From Ancylobacter sp. Lp-2 (GTDB lineage Bacteria; Pseudomonadota; Alphaproteobacteria; Rhizobiales; Xanthobacteraceae): a DNA stretch of 64,000 bases. This document shows, piece after piece, positions 39,259 through 47,467 of the stretch. Within the stretch, counting starts at the first letter, position 1. Each line of letters opens with the position of its first letter. The stretch is taken from the NCBI RefSeq assembly GCF_020523795.1, contig NZ_JAJALI010000003.1, positions 124,001 to 188,000 of the forward strand, read 5' to 3'. A program made the position numbers and the translations under genes. Below the pieces are notes generated by a model. It saw only the letters and a program-made list of their open reading frames with translations. It did not search any database and was not told the origin of the DNA.

Positions 39259-40191
39259 ATGGCTGCCGCCCGCAAGGTCATCGTCACCTGCGCCTGCACC
39301 GGCGCGATCCACACCCCCTCCATGTCGCCGCATCTGCCGGTGACGCCGGACGAGATCATCGCCGACGCGCTCGGCGCCGCCGAGGCCGGCGCGGCGATCC
39401 TGCATCTGCACGCCCGCAACCCGGAGACCGGCAAGCCGGACCAGACGCCCGAGGCGTTCGGCCGCTTCCTGCCGCAGCTCAAGCAGCAGACCAACGCCGC
39501 CATCAACATCACCACCGGCGGCAGCCCCTATATGAAGGTCGAGGAGCGCGTGCTGCCGGCGGCGCAATTCAAGCCGGAAGTCGCCTCGCTCAATATGGGC
39601 TCGATCAATTTCGGCCTCTACCACCTGCTCGACCGCTACAAGGACTTCAAGTTCGAGTGGGAGCGCCAGCATCTGGAAGCCACCCGCGACCTCGTTTTCC
39701 GCAACTCCTTCAAGGACATCGAGTACATACTCGCGACCTGCTACGGCAACGGCACCCGCTTCGAGTTCGAGTGCTATGACATCGCGCATCTCTACAATCT
39801 CAAGCATTTCCTCGACCGTGGCCTCGTCAAGCCGCCTCTGTTCGTGCAGTCGGTGTTCGGCATTCTCGGCGGCATCGGCACGCATCCCGAGGACATCATC
39901 CACATGAAGCGCACTGCCGACCGGCTGTTCGGCGACAAGTATCGCTGGTCGGTGCTCGGCGCCGGCGCCTCGCAGCTGCGCGTCGCCGCCATGGCCGCCT
40001 CGATGGGGGCGAATGTCCGCGTCGGGCTGGAGGATTCGCTGTGGCTCGGGCCGGGCGAACTCGCCACGTCCAGCGGCGCGCAGGTTCGCAAGGCGCGGCA
40101 GATCCTCGAAGGCATGGGCCTGGAGCTTGCCACACCCGATGAGGCGCGTGCCATGCTGGAGCTGAAGGGCGCCGACCAGGTCGCCTTCTGA
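39259..40191 (+). CDS. beta-keto acid cleavage enzyme (BKACE, DUF849 family)
   Basis: Predicted 310-residue zinc TIM-barrel enzyme. BKACE proteins condense a beta-keto acid with acetyl-CoA and split it to acetoacetate and a new CoA ester. The zinc motif is ILHLHARN (His49, His51); ITTGGSPYM, GVFGILGGIGTH-like QSVFGILGGIGTHPED and VGLEDSLWL are family blocks. The ATG at 39259 begins MAAARKVIVTCACTGA. It follows the cyclase gene by 76 bases. The specific keto acid is unknown, but its presence means the pathway makes a beta-keto acid intermediate. Confidence 0.9.
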   Translation: MAAARKVIVTCACTGAIHTPSMSPHLPVTPDEIIADALGAAEAGAAILHLHARNPETGKPDQTPEAFGRFLPQLKQQTNAAINITTGGSPYMKVEERVLPAAQFKPEVASLNMGSINFGLYHLLDRYKDFKFEWERQHLEATRDLVFRNSFKDIEYILATCYGNGTRFEFECYDIAHLYNLKHFLDRGLVKPPLFVQSVFGILGGIGTHPEDIIHMKRTADRLFGDKYRWSVLGAGASQLRVAAMAASMGANVRVGLEDSLWLGPGELATSSGAQVRKARQILEGMGLELATPDEARAMLELKGADQVAF

Positions 40192-40224
40192 CACGCCGTC
40201 TTCTGATCGAATGGATCCGCGAAC

Positions 40225-41226
40225 ATGCTGAACGTCGCCATCATCGGGCTTGGCCGCTGGGGCCAGACCCTCGTCGCCTCCGTGCAGGAGAAGAGCGACC
40301 TGCTGCGCTTCACCACCGGCGCCACCGGCAGCCGCGCCAAGGCGGAAGCCTTCGCCGCCGGCGCCGGCATCACCCTCAAGGACAGCTATGAGGAGGTGCT
40401 GGCCGATCCCGCCGTGGAGGCGGTGGTGCTGGCGACGCCGCATCTCCAGCACGCCGCGCAGATCGAGGCCGCCGCGCGCGCCGGCAAGCATGTCTTCGTC
40501 GAAAAGCCCTTCACCATGAGCAAGGCGAGCGCCGAGGCGGCGGTCGCGGCGAGCGAGGCCGCCGGCATCACGCTGGCGCTCGGCCACAACCGGCGCTTCC
40601 ATCCCCACATGCAGCGCCTGCGCGCGCTGGTGCGCGGCGGCGAGCTCGGCACCATCCTGCATTGCCACGCCGAGCTGAGCTCGCCCACCGGCCTGTTCCT
40701 GCCGAAGGGCGTGTGGCGCACCGATCCCGAGCAGTCGCCGGCCGGCGGCATGACCGGGCTCGGCATCCATCTCGTCGATTCGATGATCGACCTGTTCGGC
40801 GCGATCGAGGCCGTCGCCTGCCAGAGCGTCAACCGTGTCGCGCCGTCCGGCGCCGAGGACACCACCTCGGTGATGCTGCGCTTCGCAAGCGGGCAGACCG
40901 GCACCCTGCTCGCCTTCACCGCGACGGCACCGGTGTTCCGCTTCTCCGCCTATGGCGCGAAGGGGGTGGCCAGCATCACCACGCCGACGCTCGGCGGCTT
41001 CAGCCTCGAGCCCGCCCCGACCGCGCCGGGCCAGCCGGCGCCGGCCGCCACGCACGAGACCCTCGCCGGCTTCGACACGCTGCACGCCGAGCTGGAGGCC
41101 TTCGCGCGGGCGGTGCGCGGGCAGGCGCCCTATCCGATCCCGCCGGCCGACATGATCCACGGCGTCGCGGTGCTGGAAGCCATCGTCGCCGCCGTCGGCC
41201 GGGACCGCTTCGTCCCCGTCGCCTGA
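40225..41226 (+). CDS. Gfo/Idh/MocA-family oxidoreductase
   Basis: Predicted 333-residue NAD(P)-dependent dehydrogenase. Residues 1-120 form the Rossmann domain (VAIIGLGRWGQTL) with the EKP motif in HVFVEKPFT near residue 93. The C-terminal domain holds GHNRRFHPHMQRLR and GGMTGLGIHLVDSMIDLFG, the substrate and His catalytic region. Most characterised members act on sugars or cyclitols, but others act on different substrates. It follows the BKACE gene by 33 bases in the same operon. Confidence 0.9.
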   Translation: MLNVAIIGLGRWGQTLVASVQEKSDLLRFTTGATGSRAKAEAFAAGAGITLKDSYEEVLADPAVEAVVLATPHLQHAAQIEAAARAGKHVFVEKPFTMSKASAEAAVAASEAAGITLALGHNRRFHPHMQRLRALVRGGELGTILHCHAELSSPTGLFLPKGVWRTDPEQSPAGGMTGLGIHLVDSMIDLFGAIEAVACQSVNRVAPSGAEDTTSVMLRFASGQTGTLLAFTATAPVFRFSAYGAKGVASITTPTLGGFSLEPAPTAPGQPAPAATHETLAGFDTLHAELEAFARAVRGQAPYPIPPADMIHGVAVLEAIVAAVGRDRFVPVA

Positions 41227-41236
41227 GGAGATCAGC

Positions 41237-41995
41237 ATGTCCGACGCCGCGCCCCGCACCCTCATCGTCACCGGCGGTTCCCGGGGCATTGGCGCCGCCA
41301 TCGCCCGTGCCGCCGGCCGCGCCGGCTTCCGCGTCGCCCTGAGCTACAAGGGCGATGCGGCCGGAGCCGGGGCGGTCGCCGACGCCATCGCCGCCGCCGG
41401 GGGCGAGGCGCTGGCCGTCCGGGCCGACGTGGCGCGCGAAGAAGACGTCGTCGCGCTGTTCGCGGCGGTCGATACCCGCTTCGGGCCGCCGGACGTGCTG
41501 GTCAACAATGCCGGCGGCGTCGGCCCGCTCGGCCGTGTCGAGGCGATCACCGCCGCCACCCTCGCCGAGGTGATGGCGGTCAATGTGACCGGCAGCTTCC
41601 TGTGCTGCCGCGAGGCGGTGACGCGCATGTCGACCCGTCATGGCGGGCGTGGTGGCGTCATCGTCAACATGTCCTCGCGCGCCGCCGAGCTCGGCGGTGC
41701 CGGCGAATGGGTACACTACGCCGCCAGCAAGGGGGCGGTGGACAGCCTCACCATCGGCCTCGCCCGCGAGGTGGCGACGGAGGGCATCCGCGTGAATGCC
41801 GTCGCCCCCGGCCTGATCGCCACCGAGCTGCACGCCAGGGCCGGCGCGCCCGACCGGCTGGCGCGGCTCGCCCCCGCCATCCCGATGCAGCGCCCCGGCA
41901 CCGCCGAGGAAGTTGCCGACATCGTGATGTGGCTCGCCTCCCCCGCCAGCGCCTATGTCACGGGTGCGATCGTGCCGGTGGCCGGCGGGCGCTGA
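41237..41995 (+). CDS. short-chain dehydrogenase/reductase (FabG-like)
   Basis: Predicted 252-residue oxidoreductase. TGGSRGIGAA at 12-21 binds the cofactor; the NNAGG motif, Ser in VNMSSRAAELGG, and Tyr161/Lys165 in YAASK form the active site. The C-terminus AYVTGAIVPVAGGR is typical. GAGGAG precedes the ATG, 10 bases after the Gfo/Idh gene. It is the last gene of the site A operon; a hairpin follows its stop. Confidence 0.9.
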   Translation: MSDAAPRTLIVTGGSRGIGAAIARAAGRAGFRVALSYKGDAAGAGAVADAIAAAGGEALAVRADVAREEDVVALFAAVDTRFGPPDVLVNNAGGVGPLGRVEAITAATLAEVMAVNVTGSFLCCREAVTRMSTRHGGRGGVIVNMSSRAAELGGAGEWVHYAASKGAVDSLTIGLAREVATEGIRVNAVAPGLIATELHARAGAPDRLARLAPAIPMQRPGTAEEVADIVMWLASPASAYVTGAIVPVAGGR

Positions 41996-42029
41996 GGCGT
42001 TTTCCCTGGTGATGGCTCGATGATGCGGC

Positions 42030-42054
42030 GGCCTCCGTCGACGCGGCGGAGGCC
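42030..42054 (+). terminator. hairpin after SDR gene
   Basis: GGCCTCCG (42030-42037) pairs exactly with CGGAGGCC (42047-42054) around a 9-base loop, 35 bases after the operon's last stop. No T tract follows, so it is a moderate terminator candidate. Confidence 0.45.
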
Positions 42055-42130
42055 ACGACGCGCACGGGCGCGGATGCCGCGGCGCCGCATGGATTCAGCT
42101 TGCGAACGAAGCGCAAATCATCTTGCATCG

Positions 42131-42170
42131 TTGACATGATCGAAAATCCACGTGATTATCAATCGATAAA
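42131..42170 (+). promoter_or_regulatory. promoter with TTATC-N4-GATAA operator (site B)
   Basis: TTGACA (42131-42136), a 17-base spacer and GATTAT (42154-42159) form a near-consensus promoter. The palindrome TTATC (42156-42160), AATC, GATAA (42165-42169) overlaps the -10 box. It drives the ABC importer operon starting at 42358. The arrangement copies site A, implying the same repressor. Confidence 0.75.
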
Positions 42171-42357
42171 CAAGCAGACACCGCCGCGTTGAAAACCAGC
42201 GGCGGGCAACGCCAAGCTGACGCTACCAAGCCGACGATACCAAGCCGACCGGGACGCTCATCGATGCCCGCGCGGGAGTCGTGGAACAGCCCGGACGACG
42301 CTACCGAGAACAACAAGCCACCCGGCGACGATCCGGGGGCATCGGGAGAAGACGACC

Positions 42358-43386
42358 ATGGCAACACGACGCGGCGCGCTGGCGCTCGCGGCCGCTTTGG
42401 CGGCCCTCATCATCGCCCCCGGCGCCCTGCCGGCGGCGCAGGCCGACCCGGTGAAGATCCGCATCGGCTGGTCGACCATGCCGGGGCACCTGATCCCCGT
42501 GCTCTACAGCAAGCCGGACATCCTCAAATATTACGGCAAGAGCTACACGGTGGAGCCGATCCGCTTCCGGGGCTCCTCGCCGCAGATCACCGCCATGGCG
42601 GCGGGCGAGATCGACATGGCCGCCTTCGGGCCGCTGGTGCTGGCGCTCGCCGTCACCAATGCCCGGCTCGACGTGAAGGCGGTCGCCGACATCATCCAGG
42701 ACGGCGTCGAGGACTATCACAGCGAGACCTTCCTGGTCCGCAGCGATTCCGGCATCTCGAAGGTGACGGACATGAAGGGCAAGCGGGTCGGCACCAACGC
42801 CATCGGCTCGGCCTCCGATACCGCGATGCGGGCGATGTTCCGCAAGAGCAACATGCAGGACAAGCGCGACTACACCATGGTGGAGGTCGCCTTCCCGAAC
42901 ATTCCCGCCATGCTCGACGAGCACAAGATCGACCTCGGCACCGTGCTGCAGCCGATGTCCGACCAGTTGCTCGCCACCGGCAAGTACAAGGTGCTGTTCA
43001 CCTCCGAGGATGCCATGGGCCCCTCGCAGCTGGTGTTCCTCGCCGCCAACGGCAAGTTCCTGAACGACAACCGCGCGGCGCTGATGGACTTCTTCGAGGA
43101 CCATGTGCGCGCGGTGCGCTGGTTCACCGATCCGAAGAACCATGACGAGGCGGTGAAGATCATCGCCAACTTCATGCAGCAGCCGCCCGAGACGCTGCAA
43201 TACCTCTTCACCAAGGGGGATTATTTCCGCGATCCCTTCATGGTGCCGAACGTCAAGGCGCTGCAGGAGAGCATCGACATCGCCGTCGATCTCGGCCTCG
43301 CCCCGCGCGGCATCAAGGTCGATCCCGACTATGTCGATCTGAGCTTCGTCAAGGAAGCGCAGAAGCGGATCGAGGCCAGCCAATGA
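42358..43386 (+). CDS. ABC transporter periplasmic substrate-binding protein, NitT/TauT class
   Basis: Predicted 342-residue secreted binding protein. The signal peptide ends near PAAQA; the mature part has KIRIGWSTMPGHLIPVLYS, MAAGEIDMAAFGPLVLALA and the family-like GKRVGTNAIGSASDTAMRA. It would capture an organic solute in the periplasm for the two permeases downstream. First gene of the operon, with a 4-base overlap (ATGA) to the ATPase gene. The substrate is unknown but should be the compound degraded by the co-regulated enzymes. Confidence 0.9.
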   Translation: MATRRGALALAAALAALIIAPGALPAAQADPVKIRIGWSTMPGHLIPVLYSKPDILKYYGKSYTVEPIRFRGSSPQITAMAAGEIDMAAFGPLVLALAVTNARLDVKAVADIIQDGVEDYHSETFLVRSDSGISKVTDMKGKRVGTNAIGSASDTAMRAMFRKSNMQDKRDYTMVEVAFPNIPAMLDEHKIDLGTVLQPMSDQLLATGKYKVLFTSEDAMGPSQLVFLAANGKFLNDNRAALMDFFEDHVRAVRWFTDPKNHDEAVKIIANFMQQPPETLQYLFTKGDYFRDPFMVPNVKALQESIDIAVDLGLAPRGIKVDPDYVDLSFVKEAQKRIEASQ

Positions 43387-44216
43387 GCGTCACCCATCTC
43401 GCGCCGCCCCCGCGCAGCCGTGCCCACGCCGCCAGCAGCATCTCGATCAGCGACGTCTCCCACACCTATGGCGCCCGCACCGCCGGCGGCATGCTGGCGC
43501 TCGACGGCATCAACCTCGACATCGGCGACGGCGAGTTCCATTGCCTGCTCGGCCCCTCCGGCTGCGGCAAGAGCACGCTGCTGTATCTGATCGGCGGCTT
43601 CATCCCGGTGCAGGCGGGAATGATCTCCACATCGGCCGGACCGGTCACCGCACCGGGCCCGGATCGCAGTATCGTTTTCCAGAACTTCGCGCTGTTCCCG
43701 TGGAAGACCGTGAAGGACAACGTGCTTTACGGGCTGAAGAAGGCCGGCTTCAACGCCGCCGAGCGCGAGCAGCGCGCCCGGCATTACATCGACATGGTGC
43801 ACCTCACCGGCTTCGAGAACGCCTATCCCTCGCAATTGTCCGGCGGCATGCAGCAACGCGCCGCCATCGCCCGCACCCTGGCGGTGGATCCCGGCATCCT
43901 CCTGATGGACGAACCGTTCGGCGCACTGGACGCCCAGACCCGGCGCGTCATGCAGGAAGAGCTGCGCACCATCTGGCGCGACAGCCGCAAGACAGTGGTG
44001 TTCGTCACCCATGACGTGCAGGAGGCGGTGTTCCTCGCCGACCGCATCTCGATCATGAGCGCCCGGCCCGGCCGCATCCAGCACGTCATCGACGTCGACC
44101 TGCCCAAGGAGCGCGGCGAGGAAATCCTCGAGAACCGCGAGTTCATCGGCCTCAGCGAGCACATCTGGCGGCTGGTACGCGAGCAGGCGGTGGCGGCGAC
44201 GCGGGGGGCGCATTGA
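43383..44216 (+). CDS. ABC transporter ATPase, NitT/TauT class
   Basis: Predicted 277-residue ATPase. Walker A is GPSGCGKSTLLYL, the Q-loop is in IVFQNFALFPWKTV, signature LSGGMQQRAAIARTL, Walker B ILLMDEPFGALD and switch VFVTHDVQEAVFLAD. The N-terminal 20 residues are a variable extension. Start and previous stop overlap in ATGA, and the next ATG overlaps its own stop, so the set is translationally coupled. Confidence 0.93.
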   Translation: MSVTHLAPPPRSRAHAASSISISDVSHTYGARTAGGMLALDGINLDIGDGEFHCLLGPSGCGKSTLLYLIGGFIPVQAGMISTSAGPVTAPGPDRSIVFQNFALFPWKTVKDNVLYGLKKAGFNAAEREQRARHYIDMVHLTGFENAYPSQLSGGMQQRAAIARTLAVDPGILLMDEPFGALDAQTRRVMQEELRTIWRDSRKTVVFVTHDVQEAVFLADRISIMSARPGRIQHVIDVDLPKERGEEILENREFIGLSEHIWRLVREQAVAATRGAH

Positions 44217-45025
44217 TGAGCGACGTCCTCGCCGGCGGTCGCGGGCGGGGCCGCGTCGGCCCGTCGCTGTCCTATGCCGTCGTCAATACCGTGGTGCGCT
44301 TCACGCCGCTGCTGGTGCTCGCGCTCGGCTGGGAGTTCCTCGGCCTCAGCGGGCTGGTGTCGCGGCAGATGCTGCCGGGGCTCGGCGAGATCTTCGCCGC
44401 CTTTTCCGACATGCTGTTCGGCGGCGACCTCCTCTACAACACCCTGCGCTCGGTCAGCCGCGCCGCCGCCGGCCTCGGCGCGGCGGTGGTGGTCGGCATC
44501 TCCGCCGGCCTCTTAATGGCCTCGTTCCGCCCGGTGCGGCTGCTCATCAACCCCATCGTGCAGATCTTCTACCCGATGCCGAAATCGGCGCTGATCCCAG
44601 TGGTGATGATCTGGCTGGGGTTGGGCGATTCCTCGAAGATCCTGCTGATCTTCCTCGGCTGCCTGCTGCCGGTCATCGTCGGCACCTATAATGGCGCGCG
44701 CGGGGTGAACCCGTTCCTTTTGTGGTCGGCGGCGAGCCTCGGCGCCTCGCGCTTCGATGTACTGCGCGAGGTGGTGCTGCGCGGCGCCATGCCGGACATC
44801 CTCAATGGCTGCCGTACCGCGCTCGCCTTCTCCTTCATCTTGATGGTGAGCTCGGAATTCGTCATCGCCACCGACGGCGTTGGCTTCATGATCTCCTCGC
44901 TCGGCGACGGCGGCCAGTACCCGGCCATGTTCGCCGCCATCTTCTTCGTCGCTGGCATCGGGTTTGCCGCCGACCGCCTCTACGCGCTGCTGTCCCGGCG
45001 CCTGCTTCGCTGGAGGGAGGCATGA
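44216..45025 (+). CDS. ABC transporter permease 1
   Basis: Predicted 269-residue inner-membrane subunit with about six helices. The cytoplasmic coupling loop reads LLWSAASLGASRFDVLREV followed by VLRGAMPDILNG. The ATG at 44216 overlaps the ATPase stop by one base (TGATG); a TTG at 44213 is the alternative. Permease 2 follows directly with a 4-base overlap; the two may form a heterodimer. Confidence 0.9.
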   Translation: MSDVLAGGRGRGRVGPSLSYAVVNTVVRFTPLLVLALGWEFLGLSGLVSRQMLPGLGEIFAAFSDMLFGGDLLYNTLRSVSRAAAGLGAAVVVGISAGLLMASFRPVRLLINPIVQIFYPMPKSALIPVVMIWLGLGDSSKILLIFLGCLLPVIVGTYNGARGVNPFLLWSAASLGASRFDVLREVVLRGAMPDILNGCRTALAFSFILMVSSEFVIATDGVGFMISSLGDGGQYPAMFAAIFFVAGIGFAADRLYALLSRRLLRWREA

Positions 45026-45870
45026 TGAACATGGCTGACGCCAAGCCGCTCGCCGGCGCCGGCAAGTCGCCGGTCCAGAAGGCCCCGCGCCCATCGCGTC
45101 CGATCTCGCCGCGGATGGTCGACATCGCGGTGCAGGTCGCGGTGGTGGCGGCGCTCGCCGGCATCTGGGAATTCGGCGCCCGCTTCGGCGCGCTCAACCC
45201 CTTCCTGCTGCCGCCGCTCAGTGTGGTGCTGGGGCGGATCTGGGAAGACCTCATCGCCGGCACCGTGCCGGTCGATCTCGGCCTCACCCTCTACCGGGCG
45301 CTGACCGGCTTCGCCATCGGTGCCGTCATCGGCATTCCCACGGGCATATTGATGGCACGCTCGGCGCTTGTGCGCTGGTTCTTCGATCCACTGGTGTCGA
45401 TCGGCTTCCCGATGCCGAAGATCGCCTTCCTGCCGATCTTCATCCTGTGGTTCGACATCTACGACACCTCGAAGATCATCATGGTGGCGTTTTCCTGCTT
45501 CTTTCCCGTGGTGGCGGCGACCTGCGCCGGCTGCTCCAGCCTCGACAAATGGCCGATCTGGTCGGCCCGTTCCTTCGGGGCGAAGGAGCGGGAGCTCCTG
45601 TGGGAAGTCTATCTGCCGATGGCGATGCCGCAGATCCTCACCGGCCTGCAGGTGGCGCTGCCGACCGGCATGATCACCACCATCGTCACGGAGATGCTGA
45701 TGGGCGGACGCGGGGTGGGCGGCGCGATGATCATGGCCGGGCGCTTCGCCGACTCGGTCGGGGTGTTCGCCGGCATCGTGCAGATCATCATCCTCGGCTT
45801 CGTGGTGGTGAAGAGCCTGGAGATCGTCCGCCGCCGCCTGCTTATCTGGCATCCCGAAAGCCGCAAGTAA
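45022..45870 (+). CDS. ABC transporter permease 2
   Basis: Predicted 282-residue inner-membrane subunit. A 35-residue Pro/Lys-rich N-terminus precedes about six helices. The coupling loop is WPIWSARSFGAKERELLWE followed by VYLPMAMPQILTGL. GGAGGGAGG precedes the ATG at 45022, which overlaps the permease 1 stop. Two different permeases are less usual than a homodimer in NitT/TauT systems, but are known. Confidence 0.9.
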   Translation: MMNMADAKPLAGAGKSPVQKAPRPSRPISPRMVDIAVQVAVVAALAGIWEFGARFGALNPFLLPPLSVVLGRIWEDLIAGTVPVDLGLTLYRALTGFAIGAVIGIPTGILMARSALVRWFFDPLVSIGFPMPKIAFLPIFILWFDIYDTSKIIMVAFSCFFPVVAATCAGCSSLDKWPIWSARSFGAKERELLWEVYLPMAMPQILTGLQVALPTGMITTIVTEMLMGGRGVGGAMIMAGRFADSVGVFAGIVQIIILGFVVVKSLEIVRRRLLIWHPESRK

Positions 45871-45878
45871 CGGTGCAG

Positions 45879-46556
45879 ATGACGCAGCACCTGACGCCGA
45901 AGCTGCCGGCCCTCGTCTTCTACGGCGTGGACAGGGCGCCGGTCGATCCGTCCCGGTTCGACGGCCTCCTCCGGATGCGCCTGCTTCCGGGGGAGGTCCT
46001 GCGCCTGAACGACGAGGCCTTCGACCTGCCACCACCGGCGATCGGGCAGGAGAAGGTCGCGACCGACCTCCGGCTGGCGGAGCACCTCAAGCGTCTCGCC
46101 GGCGGCTGGAACCGCAACGCCGCGCACTTCATCGACGGCTATGTCGCGCATCTTCACGCCGTCATCGCCGCGCATCGCGAGGAGATCGCCGAGCGGCTCC
46201 GCCCGATGGCCGGCCTGTTCGCGCCGGAGGACGTGCTCTATTCCGCCCCGCTGCCACTGCCGCGCGCGCTGCTGCCGCTCGACGACGGTGGCGGGCCGGT
46301 GCCGGTCGACATGTTTCTCTGGCTGGGAGGCCGCGCGGAGGCCGTGCTGTTCGCCCCCTCGCCGCTGCTGCCGGCCGCCGAACGGCGACGTCGCGAGCGC
46401 CTTGCTGCCGCCGGGATCCGCGTGACGGTGCTGGCCGCCGCCGACCTCGCGAAACCGGATGTCGTCGCCGATCTGCTCGGCGAACGCGGCAACGGCTTCT
46501 GGCGCGACGAGGTGTTCCCCGTCGCGCCCGGCGCGCCGCGCCTGCCGGATTTTTAA
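45879..46556 (+). CDS. unrecognised protein at end of ABC operon
   Basis: Predicted 225-residue soluble protein; I recognise no family. It has no signal peptide or membrane helix. Visible features: an N-terminal VFYGVDRAPVDPSRFDGLL, a helical middle rich in Ala/His/Arg (HFIDGYVAHLHAVIAAHREE), and a C-terminal part with VDMFLWLGGRAEAVLFAPS, then an alpha/beta pattern. The ATG at 45879 (or GTG at 45873) is 8 bases after the permease stop, so it is co-transcribed with the importer. Its stop overlaps that of the convergent deacetylase-like gene by 3-4 bases. It may be a catabolic or accessory factor for the transported compound. Confidence 0.65.
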   Translation: MTQHLTPKLPALVFYGVDRAPVDPSRFDGLLRMRLLPGEVLRLNDEAFDLPPPAIGQEKVATDLRLAEHLKRLAGGWNRNAAHFIDGYVAHLHAVIAAHREEIAERLRPMAGLFAPEDVLYSAPLPLPRALLPLDDGGGPVPVDMFLWLGGRAEAVLFAPSPLLPAAERRRRERLAAAGIRVTVLAAADLAKPDVVADLLGERGNGFWRDEVFPVAPGAPRLPDF

Positions 46557-47464
46557 CCCGGCCCCGCCCCGCTCGCGCCGCGATACCAGTCGGCGATCTC
46601 CTCGCCGGTCATCATCGCCACCTGCCGGCGCGACAGCACATAATCGAGCAGTTCCTCGAAATAGCCGATGCGGTGCGGCACGCCTGTGAGGTAGGGGTGA
46701 GTGCTGATCGCCATCACCTTGGCGTTGTCCGCCCCCTCCTCCCACAGCCGGTCGAACTGGTCCACGCAGCGGCGCAGGAAGGCGTCGGAGGGCTGGTGCT
46801 GCACGGCGTGGACGACGATGTCGTTGGTCTCCACCGAATAAGGCACCGACAGCATCGGCCCGTGCGCGGTCGACAGCTCCAGCGGCAGATCGTCGATCAC
46901 CCAGTTGGCGACATAGCCGACGCCCGCCTCCTTCAGGAGGTCGAGCGTCTGGTCGTTCTCGGTGAGGCCGGGGCTCTCCCAGCCGGGCGGCGGCCGGCCG
47001 GTGAAGTCGCGGATGGTCTCCACCGTGTCGAAGATCGCTTTGCGCTGATCCTCCACATGGTGCATCGGCCGCTGCACATAGCCGTGCCCCATGAACTCCC
47101 AGCCGGCATCGCGCGCCGCCCGTGCCACTCGCTCATAGGAACGGCACACATGGCCGTTCACCGCGAAGGTAGCGCGCAGGCCACGCGACTCGATGGCTTT
47201 CAACAGCCGCCAGAAGCCGACCCGCATGCCGTATTCGTGCCAGGCCCAGTTAGGCAGGTCCGGCATCAGCGGCTGGCCCATGGGCGGCGGCAGCACGGTG
47301 CGCGGCATGGCGCGGGCGATGGACCATTCCTCGACATTGACGATGATCCACACCGCGACGCGGGCGTCGCCCGGCAGATGCAGGCGCGGCCGATCCGGGA
47401 AGGCAAGATAGGGCGCGCGCTCGCTGAGCAACGCCTTTGGCGGGGCGCTCGATGATGCGTTCAT
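46553..47464 (-). CDS. polysaccharide deacetylase-like (NodB fold) hydrolase
   Basis: Predicted 303-residue cytoplasmic protein of the carbohydrate esterase 4/PuuE-like fold. It has VAVWIIVNVEEWSIARAM, ATFAVNGHVCRSYERVARA, AGWEFMGHGYVQRP and WESPGLTEN, matching the NodB-like blocks seen in PuuE-type allantoinases and peptidoglycan or imidase-like deacetylases. The DD/HxxxH metal motif of true deacetylases is not clearly intact: the first Asp pair is VNVEE here. The ATG is 4 bases from the upstream dehydrogenase stop. In this setting an amide or ureide hydrolase is likelier than a cell-wall enzyme. Confidence 0.82.
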   Translation of the reverse strand: MNASSSAPPKALLSERAPYLAFPDRPRLHLPGDARVAVWIIVNVEEWSIARAMPRTVLPPPMGQPLMPDLPNWAWHEYGMRVGFWRLLKAIESRGLRATFAVNGHVCRSYERVARAARDAGWEFMGHGYVQRPMHHVEDQRKAIFDTVETIRDFTGRPPPGWESPGLTENDQTLDLLKEAGVGYVANWVIDDLPLELSTAHGPMLSVPYSVETNDIVVHAVQHQPSDAFLRRCVDQFDRLWEEGADNAKVMAISTHPYLTGVPHRIGYFEELLDYVLSRRQVAMMTGEEIADWYRGASGAGPG

Positions 47465-47467
47465 GGC

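Larger units (their letters stand above)
41996..42357. other. intergenic region with hairpin and promoter
   Basis: These 362 bases between the SDR gene and the ABC binding protein hold no supported gene. A hairpin lies at 42030-42054. A promoter-operator is at 42131-42170. The 190-base leader from there to the ATG at 42358 is unusually long; no riboswitch is recognised in it. Confidence 0.65.
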
